Assembly (NCBI GenBank): GCA_037013495.1 | Contig: CM072808.1 | Coordinates: forward strand, 5,867,319 to 5,931,318 | DNA from: Hippophae tibetana | Taxonomy: Eukaryota > Streptophyta > Magnoliopsida > Rosales > Elaeagnaceae | DNA length: 64,000 nt | Reading direction: 5' to 3' | Part shown: positions 23,701 through 36,551 of the stretch, piece after piece | Position numbering within the stretch: the first letter of the stretch is position 1 | How the letters are laid out: the number at the start of each line of letters is the position of its first letter | Translations under genes and position numbers: made by a program | Notes under the pieces: model-generated | What the model saw: the letters and a program-made list of their open reading frames with translations, nothing else | Databases searched by the model: none | What the model was told of the DNA's origin: nothing

Positions 23701-25104
23701 TCAATCAATCTCTCTTATTGAAAAAAATAGGGAAGAGAAAAAGGAAATGAATGTGGTTCACATTTTCAAAATAGAAAACAAATTTGGTAAATATGAGTTA
23801 CAACTTTCAACGGAGATAAATTTTGACTGAGGTATCGAAACGATTATTATAATATATCAAATTAAAGCTCGTATCAAATTAAACAATATCCATTTTCCTC
23901 GAAAGGAAAATCATTTTTGTACCCAAATAACATCGTTTACATCACTTATTTACTGCTTAAAGTTTTTGACGTACCATTTTCATTTTACTTACTTCCGGCT
24001 TAATTCAATAGAGCTATAAATTAGATATTGGTGCCGATCAAGGTTTGTTTTTTATATTTTCAATCAATCTCTCTTATTGAAAAAATATTGAGTAGAAAAA
24101 AAGAACGGAGATTTTGTTCACATTTTCAAAAACAAAAAAACATTTGGTAAATAAGAGTAACAACTTTCAACGGAGATATCTTTTTACTCGGGGTATCGAA
24201 ACGATTATTATAATTTATTAAATGGAAACTCATATCAAATTACACAATATGTATTGGTCTCACAAGAAAAAAATAGTTTTTTACCCAAATAACATCGTTT
24301 ACATCACTTATTTAGTGTTTAAAGTTTTCGACGCAGCATTTTCATTTTACTTACTTCAGGTTTAATTCAATAGAGCTATAAAGAAGATATTGGAGCCGAC
24401 CTAGGTTTGTTTATTTATATTTTCAATGAATCTCTCTTATTGAAAAAAATAGAGAAGAGAAAAAGGAAATGAATGTGGTTCACATTTTCAAAATAGAAAA
24501 CAAATTTGGTAAATATGAGTTACAACTTTCAACGGAGATAAATTTTGACTGAGGTATCGAAACGATTATTATAATATATCAAATTAAAGCTCGTATCAAA
24601 TTAAAGAATATGCATTTTCCTCGAAAGGAAAATCATTTTTGTACCCAAATAACATCGTTTACATCACTTATTTACTGCTTAAAGTTTTTGACGTACCATT
24701 TTCATTTTACTTACTTCAGGCTTAATTCAATAGAGCTATAAAGGAGATATTGGTGCCGATCAAGGTTTGTTTTTTATATTTTCAACCAATCTCTCTTATT
24801 GAAAAAATATTGAGTAGAAAAAAAGAACGGAGATTTTGTTCACATTTTCAAAAACAAAAAAACATTTGGTAAATAAGAGTAACAACTTTCAACGGAGATA
24901 TCTTTTTACTCGGGGTATCGAAACGATTATTATAATTTATTAAATGGAAACTCATATCAAATTACACAATATGTATTGGTCTCACAAGAAAAAAATAGTT
25001 TTTTACCCAAATAACATCGTTTACATCACTTATTTAGTGTTTAAAGTTTTCGACGCAGCATTTTCATTTTACTTACTTCAGGTTTAATTCAATAGAGCTA
25101 TAAA
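20770..25104 (+). repeat. HOR3 copy 0 (divergent, twelve monomers)
   Basis: Anchors: 20770, 21133, 21496, 21858, 22218, 22580, 22940, 23299, 23661, 24021, 24383 and 24743. Compared with the copy at 25,105, it has one extra B monomer (21,496) and lacks the 65-bp deletion. Shared marks include caaactattattat-like changes: gaaactattattataatatt near 22,036, ttatttccggtttaatta near 22,550 and gagtataaa near 23,010. Confidence 0.82.
22940..25104 (+). repeat. Three ~722-bp A/B dimers inside HOR3 copy 0
   Basis: Dimers 22940-23660, 23661-24382 and 24383-25104. Each pairs an A-like half reading gactgaggtatcgaaacgat with a B monomer reading gagatatctttttactcggg. The first A-like member is a B/A chimera starting with B-type gagtataaacaaag. 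Confidence 0.85.
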
Positions 25105-26277
25105 GGAGATATTGGTGCCGATCTAGGTTTGTTTTTTTATATTTTCAATCAATCTCTGTTATTGAAAAAATATTGAGTAGAAAAAAAGAACGGAGATGTT
25201 GTTCAGATTTTGAAAAACAAAAAAACATTTGGTAAATAAGAATAACAACTTTCAACGGAGATAACGTTTTACTCGGGTATCGAAACGAATTTTATAATTT
25301 ATTAAATGGATGCTCGTATCAAATTACACAATATGCATTGGTCACGCAAGAAAAAAATCGTTTTTGTCCCCAAATAACATCGTTTACATCATTTATTTAG
25401 TGTTTAAAGTTTTTTACGCAGCATTTTCATTTTACTTACTTCAGGTTTAATTCAATAGAGCTATAAAGAAGATATTGGAGCCGACCTAGGTTTGTTTATT
25501 TATATTTTCAATGAATCTCTCTTATTGAAAAAAATAGAGAAGAGAAAAAAGAAAATGAATGTGGTTCACATTTTCAAAATAGAAAACACATTTGGTAAAT
25601 ATGAGTTACAACTTTCAACGGAGATGACTTTTGACTGGGGTATCGAAACGAATATTATAATAAATCAAATTAATGCTCGTATCAAAATTAAACAATATGC
25701 ATTTTCCTCGAAAGGAAAATCATTTTTGTACATAAATAACATCGTTTACATCACTTATTTACTGTTTAAAGTTTTTGACCCACTATTTTCATTTTACTTA
25801 CGTCTGGTTTAATTCTATAGAGCCATAAAGGAGATATTGGTGCCGATCTAGGTTTGTTTTTTTTATATTATCTATCAATCTCTCTTATTGAAAAAATATT
25901 GAGTAGAAAAAAAGAACGGAGATGTCGGTAACATTTTCAAAAACAAAAAAACATTTGGTAAATAAGAGTAACAACTTTCAACGGAGATAACGTTTTACTC
26001 AGGTATCGAAACGAATTTTATAATTTATTAAATGGATGCTCGTATCAAATTACACAATATGCATTGGTCACGCAAGAAAAAAATCGTTTTTGTACCCAAA
26101 TAACATCGTTTACATCATTTATTTAGTGTTTAAAGATTTTGACGCACCATTTTCATTTTACTTACTTCCGGTTTAATTAAATAGAGCTATAAAGGAGATA
26201 TTGGTGCCGATCTATGTTTTTTTTTTATATTTTCAATCAATCTCTCTTATTGAAAAAATATTGTGTAGAAAAAAAGA

Positions 26278-26286
26278 ACGGAGATA
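26278..26286 (+). other. 65-bp deletion junction, HOR3 copy 1
   Basis: The monomer 26194-26490 is only 297 bp. The junction reads gaacggagataactttttac. The intact relative at 21,133 has two copies of aacggagat about 65 bp apart, so the loss fits recombination or slippage between these 9-bp matches. Confidence 0.9.
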
Positions 26287-27339
26287 ACTTTTTACTCGAG
26301 TATCGAAACGAATATTATAATTTATGAAATGGAAGCTCGTATCAAATTACACAATATGCATTGGTCTCGCAAGAAAAAAGTCGTTTTTGTACCCAAATAA
26401 CATTGTTTACATCATTTAATTAGTGTTTAAAGTTTTTGACGCCGCATTTTCATTTTACTTACTTTAGGTTTAATTCAATAGAGCTATAAAGAAGATATTG
26501 ATGCCGACCTAATTTTGTTTATTTATATTTTTAATCAATCTCTCTTATTGAAAAAAATAGAGAAGAGAAAAAGAAAATGAATGTGGTTCACATTTTCAAA
26601 ATAGAAAACACATTTGGTAAATATGAGTTACAACTTTCAACGGAGATAAATTTTGACTGAGGTATCGAAACTATTATTATAATATTTCAAATTAAAGCTC
26701 ATATCAAATTAAAAAATATGCATTTTCCTCGATAGGAAAATCATTTTTGTACCCAAATAACATCGTTTACATCACTTATTTACTATTTAAAGTTTTTGAC
26801 TCACCATTTTCATTTTACTTACTTTCGGTTTTATTGAATAGAGCTATAAAGGAGATATTGGTGCCGATCAAGGTTTGTTTTTTATATTTTCAATCAATCT
26901 CTCTTATTGAAAAAATATTGAGTAGAAAAAAAGAACGGAGATTTTGTTCACATTTTCAAAAACAAAAAAACATTTGGTAAAAAAGAGTAACAACTTTCAA
27001 CGGAGATAACGTTTTACTCGGGTATCGAAACGAATTTTATAATTTATTAAATGGATGCTCGTATCAAATTACCCAATATGCATTGGTCACGCAAGAAAAA
27101 AATCGTTTTTGTACACAAATAACATCGTTTACATCATTTATTTAGTGTTTAAAGATTTTGACGCACCATTTTCATTTTACTTATTTCCGGTTTAATTAAA
27201 TAGAGCTATAAAGGAGATATTGGTGCCGATCAAGGTTTGTTTTTTTATATTTTCAATCAATCTCTCTTATTGAAAAAATATTGAGTAGAAAAAAAGAACG
27301 GAGATTTTGGTCACATTTTCAAAAACAAAAAAACATTTG

Positions 27340-28780
27340 GTAAAAAAGAGTAACAACTTTCAACAGAGATAACTTTTTACTCGGGTATCGAAACGAATAT
27401 TATAATTTATGAAATGGGAGCTCGTATCAAATTACACAATATGCATTGGTCTCGGAAGAAAAAAGTCGTTTTGGTACCCAAATAACATTGTTTACATCAT
27501 TTAATTAGTGTTTAAAGTTTTGACGCAGCATTTTCATTTTACTTACTTTAGGTTTAATTCAATAGAGCTATAAAGGAGATATTGGTGCCGATCAAGGTTA
27601 GTTTTTTATATTTTCATCAATCTCTCTTATTGAAAAAATATTGAGTATAAAAAAAGAACGGAGATTTTGTTCACATTTTCAAAAACAAAAAAACATTTGG
27701 TAAATAAGAGTAACAACTTTCAACGGAGATAAATCTCGACTGAGGTATCGAAACGATTATTATAATATATCAAATTAAAGCTCGTATCAAATTAAAGAAT
27801 ATGCATTTTCCTCGAAAGGAAAATCATTTTTGTACCCAAATAACATCGTTTACATCACTTATTTACTGCTTAAAGTTTTTGACGTACCATTTTCATTTTA
27901 CTTACTTCAGGCTTAATTCAATAGAGCTATAAAGGAGATATTGGTGCCGATCAAGGTTTGTTTTTTATATTTTCAACCAATCTCTCTTATTGAAAAAATA
28001 TTGAGTAGGAAAAAAGAACGGAGATTTTGTTCATATTTTCAAAAACAAAAAAACATTTTGTAAATAAGAGTAACAACTTTCAACGGAGATAACTTTTTAC
28101 TCGGGTATCGAAACGAATATTATAATTTATGAAATGGGAGCTCGTATCAAATTACACAATATGCATTGGTCTCGGAAGAAAAAAGTCGTTTTTGTACCCA
28201 AATAACATTGTTTACATCATTTAATTAGTGTTTAAAGTTTTGACGCAGCATTTTCATTTTACTTACTTTAGGTTTAATTCAATAGAGCTATAAAGGAGAT
28301 ATTGGTGCCGATCAAGGTTAGTTTTTTATATTTTCATCAATCTCTCTTATTGAAAAAATATTGAGTATAAAAAAAGAACGGAGATTTTGTTCACATTTTC
28401 AAAAACAAAAAAACATTTGGTAAATAAGAGTAACAACTTTCAACGGAGATAAATCTCGACTGAGGTATCGAAACGATTATTATAATATATCAAATTAAAG
28501 CTCGTATCAAATTAAAGAATATGCATTTTCCTCGAAAGGAAAATCATTTTTGTACCCAAATAACATCGTTTACATCACTTATTTACTGCTTAAAGTTTTT
28601 GACGTACCATTTTCATTTTACTTACTTCAGGCTTAATTCAATAGAGCTATAAAGGAGATATTGGTGCCGATCAAGGTTTGTTTTTTATATTTTCAACCAA
28701 TCTCTCTTATTGAAAAAATATTGAGTAGAAAAAAAGAACGGAGATTTTGTTCACATTTTCAAAAACAAAAAAACATTTGG
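27340..28780 (+). repeat. Exact-looking 720-bp tandem duplication
   Basis: Bases 27,541-27,960 and 28,261-28,680 look identical at an offset of exactly 720. Shared rare variants are aaggttagttttttat, ttttcatcaatctc and gataaatctcgactgagg. The unit joins a chimeric B/A monomer (27575, 28295) and a B monomer (27934, 28654). Differences appear only toward the ends, for example agtaggaaaaaag and catatttt near 28,010-28,035. Confidence 0.92.
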
Positions 28781-29742
28781 TAAATAAGAGTAACAACTTT
28801 CAACGGAGATATCTTTTTTACTCGGGGTATCGAAACGATTATTATAATTTATTAAATGGAAACTCATATCAAATTACGCAATATGTATTGGTCTCACAAG
28901 AAAAAAATCGTTTTTGTACCCAAATAACATCGTTTACATCACTTATTTAGTGTTTAAAGATTTTGACGCACCATTTTCATTTTACTTACTTCCGGTTTAA
29001 TTCAAGATAGCTATAAAGGAGATATTGGTGCCGACCTAGGTTTGTTTGTTTATATTTTCAATGAATCTCTCTTATTGAAAAAAATAGAGAAGAGAAAAAG
29101 AAAATGAATGTTGTGCACATTTTCAAAATCAAAAACTTAATTGGTAAATATGAGTTACAACATTCAACGGAGATAACTTTTGACTTGGGTATCGAAACGA
29201 ATATTATATTATATCAAATTAAAGCTCTTATCAAATTAAACAATATGCATTTTCCTCGAAAGGAAAATCATTTTTGTACCCAAATAACATCGTTTACATC
29301 ACTTATTTACTGCTTAAAGTTTTTGACGTACCATTTTCATTTTACTTACTTCCGTCTTAATTCAATAGAGCTATAAAGGAGATATTGGTGCCGATCAAGG
29401 TTTGTTTTTTATATTTTCAATCAATCTCTCTTATTGAAAAAATATTGAGTAGAAAAAAAGAACGGAGATTTGGTTCACATTTTCAAAAACAAAAAAAAAC
29501 ATTTGGTAAATAAGAGTAACAACTTTCAACGGAGATATCTTTTTACTCAGGGTATCGAAACGACTATTATAATTTATTAAATGGAATCTCATATCAAATT
29601 ACACAATATGTATTGGTCTCACAAGAAAAAAATCGTTTTTGTACCCAAATAACATCGTTTACATCACTTATTTAGTGTTTAAAGTTTTCGACGCAGCATT
29701 TTCATTTTACTTACTTCAGGTTTAATTCAATAGAGCTATAAA

Positions 29743-32576
29743 GGAGATATTGGTGCCGATCTAGGTTTGTTTTTTTATATTTTCAATCAATCTCTGTTAT
29801 TGAAAAAATATTGAGTAGAAAAAAAGAACGGAGATGTTGTTCAGATTTTGAAAAACAAAAAAACATTTGGTAAATAAGAATAACAACTTTCAACGGAGAT
29901 AACGTTTTACTCGAGTATCGAAACGAATTTTATAATTTATTAAATGGATGCTCGTATCAAATTACACAATATGCATTGGTCACGCAAGAAAAAAATCGTT
30001 TTTGTCCCCAAATAACATCGTTTACATCATTTATTTAGTGTTTAAAGTTTTTTACGCAGCATTTTCATTTTACTTACTTCAGGTTTAATTCAATAGAGCT
30101 ATAAAGAAGATATTGGAGCCGACCTAGGTTTGTTTATTTATATTTTCAATGAATCTCTCTTATTGAAAAAAATAGAGAAGAGAAAAAAGAAAATGAATGT
30201 GGTTCACATTTTCAAAATAGAAAACACATTTGGTAAATATGAGTTACAACTTTCAACGGAGATGACTTTTGACTGGGGTATCGAAACGAATATTATAATA
30301 AATCAAATTAATGCTCGTATCAAAATTAAACAATATGCATTTTCCTCGAAAGGAAAATCATTTTTGTACATAAATAACATCGTTTACATCACTTATTTAC
30401 TGTTTAAAGTTTTTGACCCACTATTTTCATTTTACTTACGTCTGGTTTAATTCTATAGAGCCATAAAGGAGATATTGGTGCCGATCTAGGTTTGTTTTTT
30501 TTTATATTATCTATCAATCTCTCTTATTGAAAAAATATTGAGTAGAAAAAAAGAACGGAGATGTCGTTAACATTTTCAAAAACAAAAAAACATTTGGTAA
30601 ATAAGAGTAACAACTTTCAACGGAGATAACGTTTTACTCAGGTATCGAAACGAATTTTATAATTTATTAAATGGATGCCCGTATCAAATTACACAATATG
30701 CATTGGTCACGCAAGAAAAAAATCGTTTTTGTACCCAAATAACATCGTTTACATCATTTATTTAGTGTTTAAAGATTTTGACGCACCATTTTCATTTTAC
30801 TTACTTCCGGTTTAATTAAATAGAGCTATAAAGGAGATATTGGTGCCGATCTAGGTTTGTTTTTTTATATTTTCAATCAATCTCTCTTATTGAAAAAATA
30901 TTGTGTAGAAAAAAAGAACGGAGATAACTTTTTACTCGAGTATCGAAACGAATATTATAATTTATGAAATGGAAGCTCGTATCAAATTACACAATATGCA
31001 TTGGTCTCGCAAGAAAAAAGTCGTTTTTGTACCCAAATAACATTGTTTACATCATTTAATTAGTGTTTAAAGTTTTTGACGCCGCATTTTCATTTTACTT
31101 ACTTTAGGTTTAATTCAATAGAGCTATAAAGAAGATATTGATGCCGACCTAATTTTGTTTATTTATATTTTTAATCAATCTCTCTTATTGAAAAAAATAG
31201 AGAAGAGAAAAAGAAAATGAATGTGGTTCACATTTTCAAAATAGAAAACACATTTGGTAAATATGAGTTACAACTTTCAACGGAGATAAATTTTGACTGA
31301 GGTATCGAAACTATTATTATAATATTTCAAATTAAAGCTCATATCAAATTAAAAAATATGCATTTTCCTCGATAGGAAAATCATTTTTGTACCCAAATAA
31401 CATCGTTTACATCACTTATTTACTATTTAAAGTTTTTGACTCACCATTTTCATTTTACTTACTTTCGGTTTTATTGAATAGAGCTATAAAGGAGATATTG
31501 GTGCCGTTCAAGGTTTGTTTTTTATATTTTCAATCAATCTCTCTTATTGAAAAAATATTGAGTAGAAAAAAAGAACGGAGATTTTGTTCACATTTTCAAA
31601 AACAAAAAAACATTTGGTAAAAAAGAGTAACAACTTTCAACGGAGATAACGTTTTACTCGGGTATCGAAACGAATTTTATAATTTATTAAATGGATGCTC
31701 GTATCAAATTACCCAATATGCATTGGTCACGCAAGAAAAAAATCGTTTTTGTACACAAATAACATCGTTTACATCATTTATTTAGTGTTTAAAGATTTTG
31801 ACGCACCATTTTCATTTTACTTATTTCCGGTTTAATTAAATAGAGCTATAAAGGAGATATTGGTGCCGATCAAGGTTTGTTTTTTTATATTTTCAATCAA
31901 TCTCTCTTATTGAAAAAATATTGAGTAGAAAAAAAGAACGGAGATTTTGGTCACATTTTCAAAAACAAAAAAACATTTGGTAAAAAAGAGTAACAACTTT
32001 CAACAGAGATAACTTTTTACTCGGGTATCGAAACGAATATTATAATTTATGAAATGGGAGCTCGTATCAAATTACACAATATGCATTGGTCTCGGAAGAA
32101 AAAAGTCGTTTTTGTACCCAAATAACATTGTTTACATCATTTAATTAGTGTTTAAAGTTTTGACGCAGCATTTTCATTTTACTTACTTTAGGTTTAATTC
32201 AATAGAGCTATAAAGGAGATATTGGTGCCGATCAAGGTTAGTTTTTTATATTTTCATCAATCTCTCTTATTGAAAAAATATTGAGTATAAAAAAAGAACG
32301 GAGATTTTGTTCACATTTTCAAAAACAAAAAAACATTTGGTAAATAAGAGTAACAACTTTCAACGGAGATATCTTTTTACTCGGGGTATCGAAACGACTA
32401 TTATAATTTATTAAATGGAATCTCATATCAAATTACACAATATGTATTGGTCTCCCAAGAAAAAAATCGTTTTGGTACCCAAATAACATCGTTTACATCA
32501 CTTATTTAGTGTTTAAAGATTTTGACGCACCATTTTCATTTTACTTACTTCAGGTTTAATTCAAGAGAGCTATAAA
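29743..32576 (+). repeat. HOR3 copy 2, truncated (eight monomers)
   Basis: Anchors: 29743, 30106, 30468, 30833, 31131, 31491, 31853 and 32215. It matches copy 1 at offsets 4,638-4,640 until about 32,360. There copy 1 continues as aaatctcgactgagg (A-like) but this copy continues as atatctttttactcgggg (B). Confidence 0.9.
30918..30926 (+). other. 65-bp deletion junction, HOR3 copy 2
   Basis: Same junction as at 26,280, gaacggagataactttttac, in monomer 30833-31130. The deletion was copied with the unit. Confidence 0.9.
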
Positions 32577-33659
32577 GGATATATTGGTGCCGACCTAGGT
32601 TTGTTTGTTTATATTTTCAATCAATCGCTCTTATTGAAAAAAATAGAGAAGAGAAAAAGAAAATGAATGTGGTTCCAATTTTCAAAATAGAAAACACATT
32701 TGGTAAATATGAGTTACAACTTTCAACGGAGATAAATTTTGACTGAGGTATCGAAACGATTATTATAATATATCAAATTAAAGCTCGTATCAAATTAAAG
32801 AATATGCATTTTCCTCGAAAGGAAAATCATTTTTGTACCCAAATAACATCGTTTACATCACTTATTTACTGCTTAAAGTTTTTGACGTACCATTTTAATT
32901 TTACTTACTTCAGGCTTAATTCAATAGAGCTATAAAGGAGATATTGGTGCCGATCAAGGTTTGTTTTTTATATTTTCAACCAATCTCTCTTATTGAAAAA
33001 ATATTGAGTAGAAAAAAAGAACGGAGATTTTGTTCATATTTTCAAAAACAAAAAAACATTTTGTAAATAAGAGTAACAACTTTCAACGGAGATATCTTTT
33101 TACTCGGGGTATCAAAAGGACTATTACAATTTATTAAATGGAATCTCATATCAAATGACACAATATATATTGGTCTCACAAGAAAAAAATCGTTTTGGTA
33201 CCCAAATAACATCGTTTACATCACTTATTTAGTGTTTAAAGATTTTGACGCACCATTTTCATTTTACTTACTTCAGGTTTAATTCAAGAGAGCTATAAAG
33301 GAGATATTGGTGCCGACCTAGGTTTGTTTGTTTATATTTTCAATCAATCTCTCTTATTGAAAAAAATAGAGAAGAGAAAAAGAAAATGAATGTGGTTCCA
33401 ATTTTCAAAATAGAAAACACATTTGGTAAATATGAGTTACAACTTTCAACGGAGATAAATTTTGACTGAGGTATCGAAACGATTATTATAATATATCAAA
33501 TTAAAGCTCGTATCAAATTAAACAATATGCATTTTCCTCGAAAGGAAAATCATTTTTGTACCCAAATAACATCGTTTACATCACTTATTTACTGCTTAAA
33601 GTTTTTGACGTACCATTTTCATTTTACTTACTTCCGGCTTAATTCAATAGAGCTATAAA
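32577..33659 (+). repeat. A-B-A monomers between HOR3 and HOR4
   Basis: Anchors: 32577, 32937 and 33300. Both A copies carry the private gtggttccaattttc and gactgaggtatcg. They are 723 bp apart, so this is one and a half dimers. The first starts taaaggatatattgg, an unusual change in the conserved anchor. Confidence 0.85.
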
Positions 33660-35105
33660 GGAGATATTGGTTCCGATCAAGGTTTGTTTTTTATATTTTC
33701 AATCAATCTCTCTTATTGAAAAAATATTGAGTAGAAAAAAAGAACGGAGATTTTGTTCACATTTTCAAAAACAAAAAAACATTTGGTAAATAAAAGTAAC
33801 AACTTTCAACGGAGATATCTTTTTACTCGGGGTATCGAAACCGCTATTATAATTTATTAAATGGAATCTCATATCAAATTACACAATATGTATTGGTCTC
33901 ACAAGAAAAAAATCGTTTTTGTACCCAAATAACATCGTTTACATCACTTATTTAGTGTTTAAAGATTTTGACGCACCATTTTCATTTTACTTACTTCCGG
34001 TTTAATTCAAGAGAGCTATAAAGGAGATATTGGTGCCGACCTAGGTTTGTTTGTTTATATTTTCAATCAATCTCTCTTATTGAAAAAAATAGAGAAGAGA
34101 AAAATAAAATGAATGTTGTTCACATTTTCAAAATCAAAAACACAATTGGTATATATCAGTTACAACTTTCAACGGAGAAAACTTTTGAATGTGGTATCCA
34201 AACGAATATTATAATATATCAAATTAAAGCTCTTATCAAATAAAACAATATGCATTTTCCTCGAAAGGAAAATCATTTTTGTACCCAAATAACATCGTTT
34301 ACATCACTTATTTACTGTTTAAATTTTTGACGCACCATTTTCATTTTACTTACTTCCGGTTTAATTCAATAGAGCTATAAAGGAGATATTGGAGCCGATC
34401 TAGGTTTGTTTTTTTATATTTTCAATCAATCTCTCTTAGTGAAAAAATATTGAGTAGAAAAAAAGAACGGAGATGTTGTTCACATTTTGAAAAATAAAAA
34501 AACATTTGGTAAATAAGAGTAACAACTTTCAACGGAGATAACGTTTTACTCGGGTATCGAAACGAATTTTATAATTTATTAAATGGATGCTCGTATCAAA
34601 TTACACAATATGCATTGGTCACGCAAGAAAAAATTCGTTTTTGTCCCCAAATAACATCGTTTACATCATTTATTTAGTGTTTAAAGATTTTTACGCAGCA
34701 TTTTCATTTTAATTACTTCAGGTTTAATTCAATAGAGCTATAAAGGAGATATTGGAGCCGACCTAGGTTTGTTTATTTATATTTTCAATGAATCTCTCTT
34801 ATTGAAAAAAATAGAGAAGAGAAAAAAGAAAATGAATGTGGTTCACATTTTCAAAATCAAAAACACAATTGTTAAATATGAGTTACAACTTTCAACGGAG
34901 ATAACTTTTGACTGGGGTATCGAAACGAATATTATATTATAGCAAATTAAAGCTCTTATCAAATTAAACAATATGCATTTTCCTCGAAAGGAAAATCATT
35001 TTTGTACCCAAATAACATCGTTTACATCACTTATTTAATGCTTAAAGTTTTTGACGTACCATTTTCATTTTACTTACTTCCGGCTTAATTCAATAGAGCT
35101 ATAAA
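33660..35105 (+). repeat. HOR4 copy 1
   Basis: Monomers B2 33660, A1 34023, B 34382, A2 34745. Private marks: tatccaaacg near 34,197 and ggcttaattc ends. A1 and A2 do not keep the open frame seen in other A monomers (aaataaaacaat in A1, ttatagcaaatt in A2). Confidence 0.88.
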
Positions 35106-36551
35106 GGAGATATTGGTTCCGATCAAGGTTTGTTTTTTATATTTTCAATCAATCTCTCTTATTGAAAAAATATTGAGTAGAAAAAAAGAACGGAGATTTT
35201 GTTCACATTTTCAAAAACAAAAAAACATTTGGTAAATAAAAGTAACAACTTTCAACGGAGATATCTTTTTACTCGGGGTATCGAAACCGCTATTATAATT
35301 TATTAAATGGAAGCTCGTATCAAATTACACAATATGTATTGGTCTCACAAGAAAAAAATCGTTTTTGTACCCAAATAACATCGTTTACATCACTTATTTA
35401 GTGTTTAAAGATTTTGACGCACCATTTTCATTTTACTTACTTCCGGTTTAATTCAAGAGAGCTATAAAGGAGATATTGGTGCCGACCTAGGTTTGTTTGT
35501 TTATATTTTCAATCAATCTCTCTTATTGAAAAAAATAGAGAAGAGAAAAATAAAATGAATGTTGTTCACATTTTCAAAATCAAAAACACAATTGGTATAT
35601 ATCAGTTACAACTTTCAACGGAGAAAACTTTTGAATGTGGTATCGAAACGAATATTATAATATATCAAATTAAAGCTCTTATCAAATAAAACAATATGCA
35701 TTTTCCTCGAAAGGAAAATCATTTTTGTACCCAAATAACATCGTTTACATCACTTATTTACTGTTTAAATTTTTGACGCACCATTTTCATTTTACTTACT
35801 TCCTGTTTAATTCAATAGAGCTATAAAGGAGATATTGGAGCCGATCTAGGTTTGTTTTTTTATATTTTCAATCAATCTCTCTTAGTGAAAAAATATTGAG
35901 TAGAAAAAAAGAACGGAGATGTTGTTCACATTTTGACAAATAAAAAAACATTTGGTAAATAAGAGTAACAACTTTCAACGGAGATAACGTTTTACTCGGG
36001 TATCGAAACGAATTTTATAATTTATTAAATGGATGCTCGTATCAAATTACACAATATGCATTGGTCACGCAAGAAAAAATTCGTTTTTGTCCCCAAATAA
36101 CATCATTTACATCATTTATTTAGTGTTTAAAGATTTTTACGCAGCATTTTCATTTTAATTACTTCAGGTTTAATTCAATAGAGCTATAAAGGAGATATTG
36201 GAGCCGACCTAGGTTTGTTTATTTATATTTTCAATGAATCTCTCTTATTGAAAAAAATAGAGAAGAGAAAAAAGAAAATGAATGTGGTTCACATTTTCAA
36301 AATAAAAAACACAATTGTTAAATATGAGTTACAACTTTCAACGGAGATAAATTTTGACTGGGGTATCGAAACGAATATTATATTATAGCAAATTAAAGCT
36401 CTTATCAAATTAAACAATATGCATTTTCCTCGAAAGGAAAATCATTTTTGTACCCAAATAACATCGTTTACATCACTTATTTACTGCTTAAAGTTTTTGA
36501 GGTACCATTTTCATTTTACTTACTTCCGGCTTAATTCAATAGAGCTATAAA
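35106..36551 (+). repeat. HOR4 copy 2
   Basis: Monomers B2 35106, A1 35469, B 35828, A2 36191. Differs from copy 1 by only scattered changes, such as ttcctgttta, attttgacaaataaa and catcatttacatc. Confidence 0.88.

Larger units (their letters stand above)
25105..29742 (+). repeat. HOR3 copy 1 (thirteen monomers, 4,638 bp)
   Basis: Anchors: 25105, 25468, 25830, 26194, 26491, 26851, 27213, 27575, 27934, 28295, 28654, 29018 and 29378. The first ~2.6 kb (to about 27,720) is nearly identical to the next copy. Shared marks are atctctgttattg, gttgttcagattttg, agccataaag, ttatattatctatc and the 65-bp deletion. The rest holds the 720-bp duplication. Confidence 0.9.
20606..32576 (+). repeat. HOR3 domain, diverged, ~4.6-5.1-kb periodicity
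   Basis: Monomers here are more varied than in the flanking HORs. Many A copies read ttgactgaggtatcg, which stops the frame seen elsewhere. Equivalent monomers recur at 20,409, 25,468 and 30,106, with intervals of 5,059 and about 4,638 bp. The last two copies are much closer to each other than to the first. Dimers of about 720 bp are amplified inside the unit. Confidence 0.88.
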
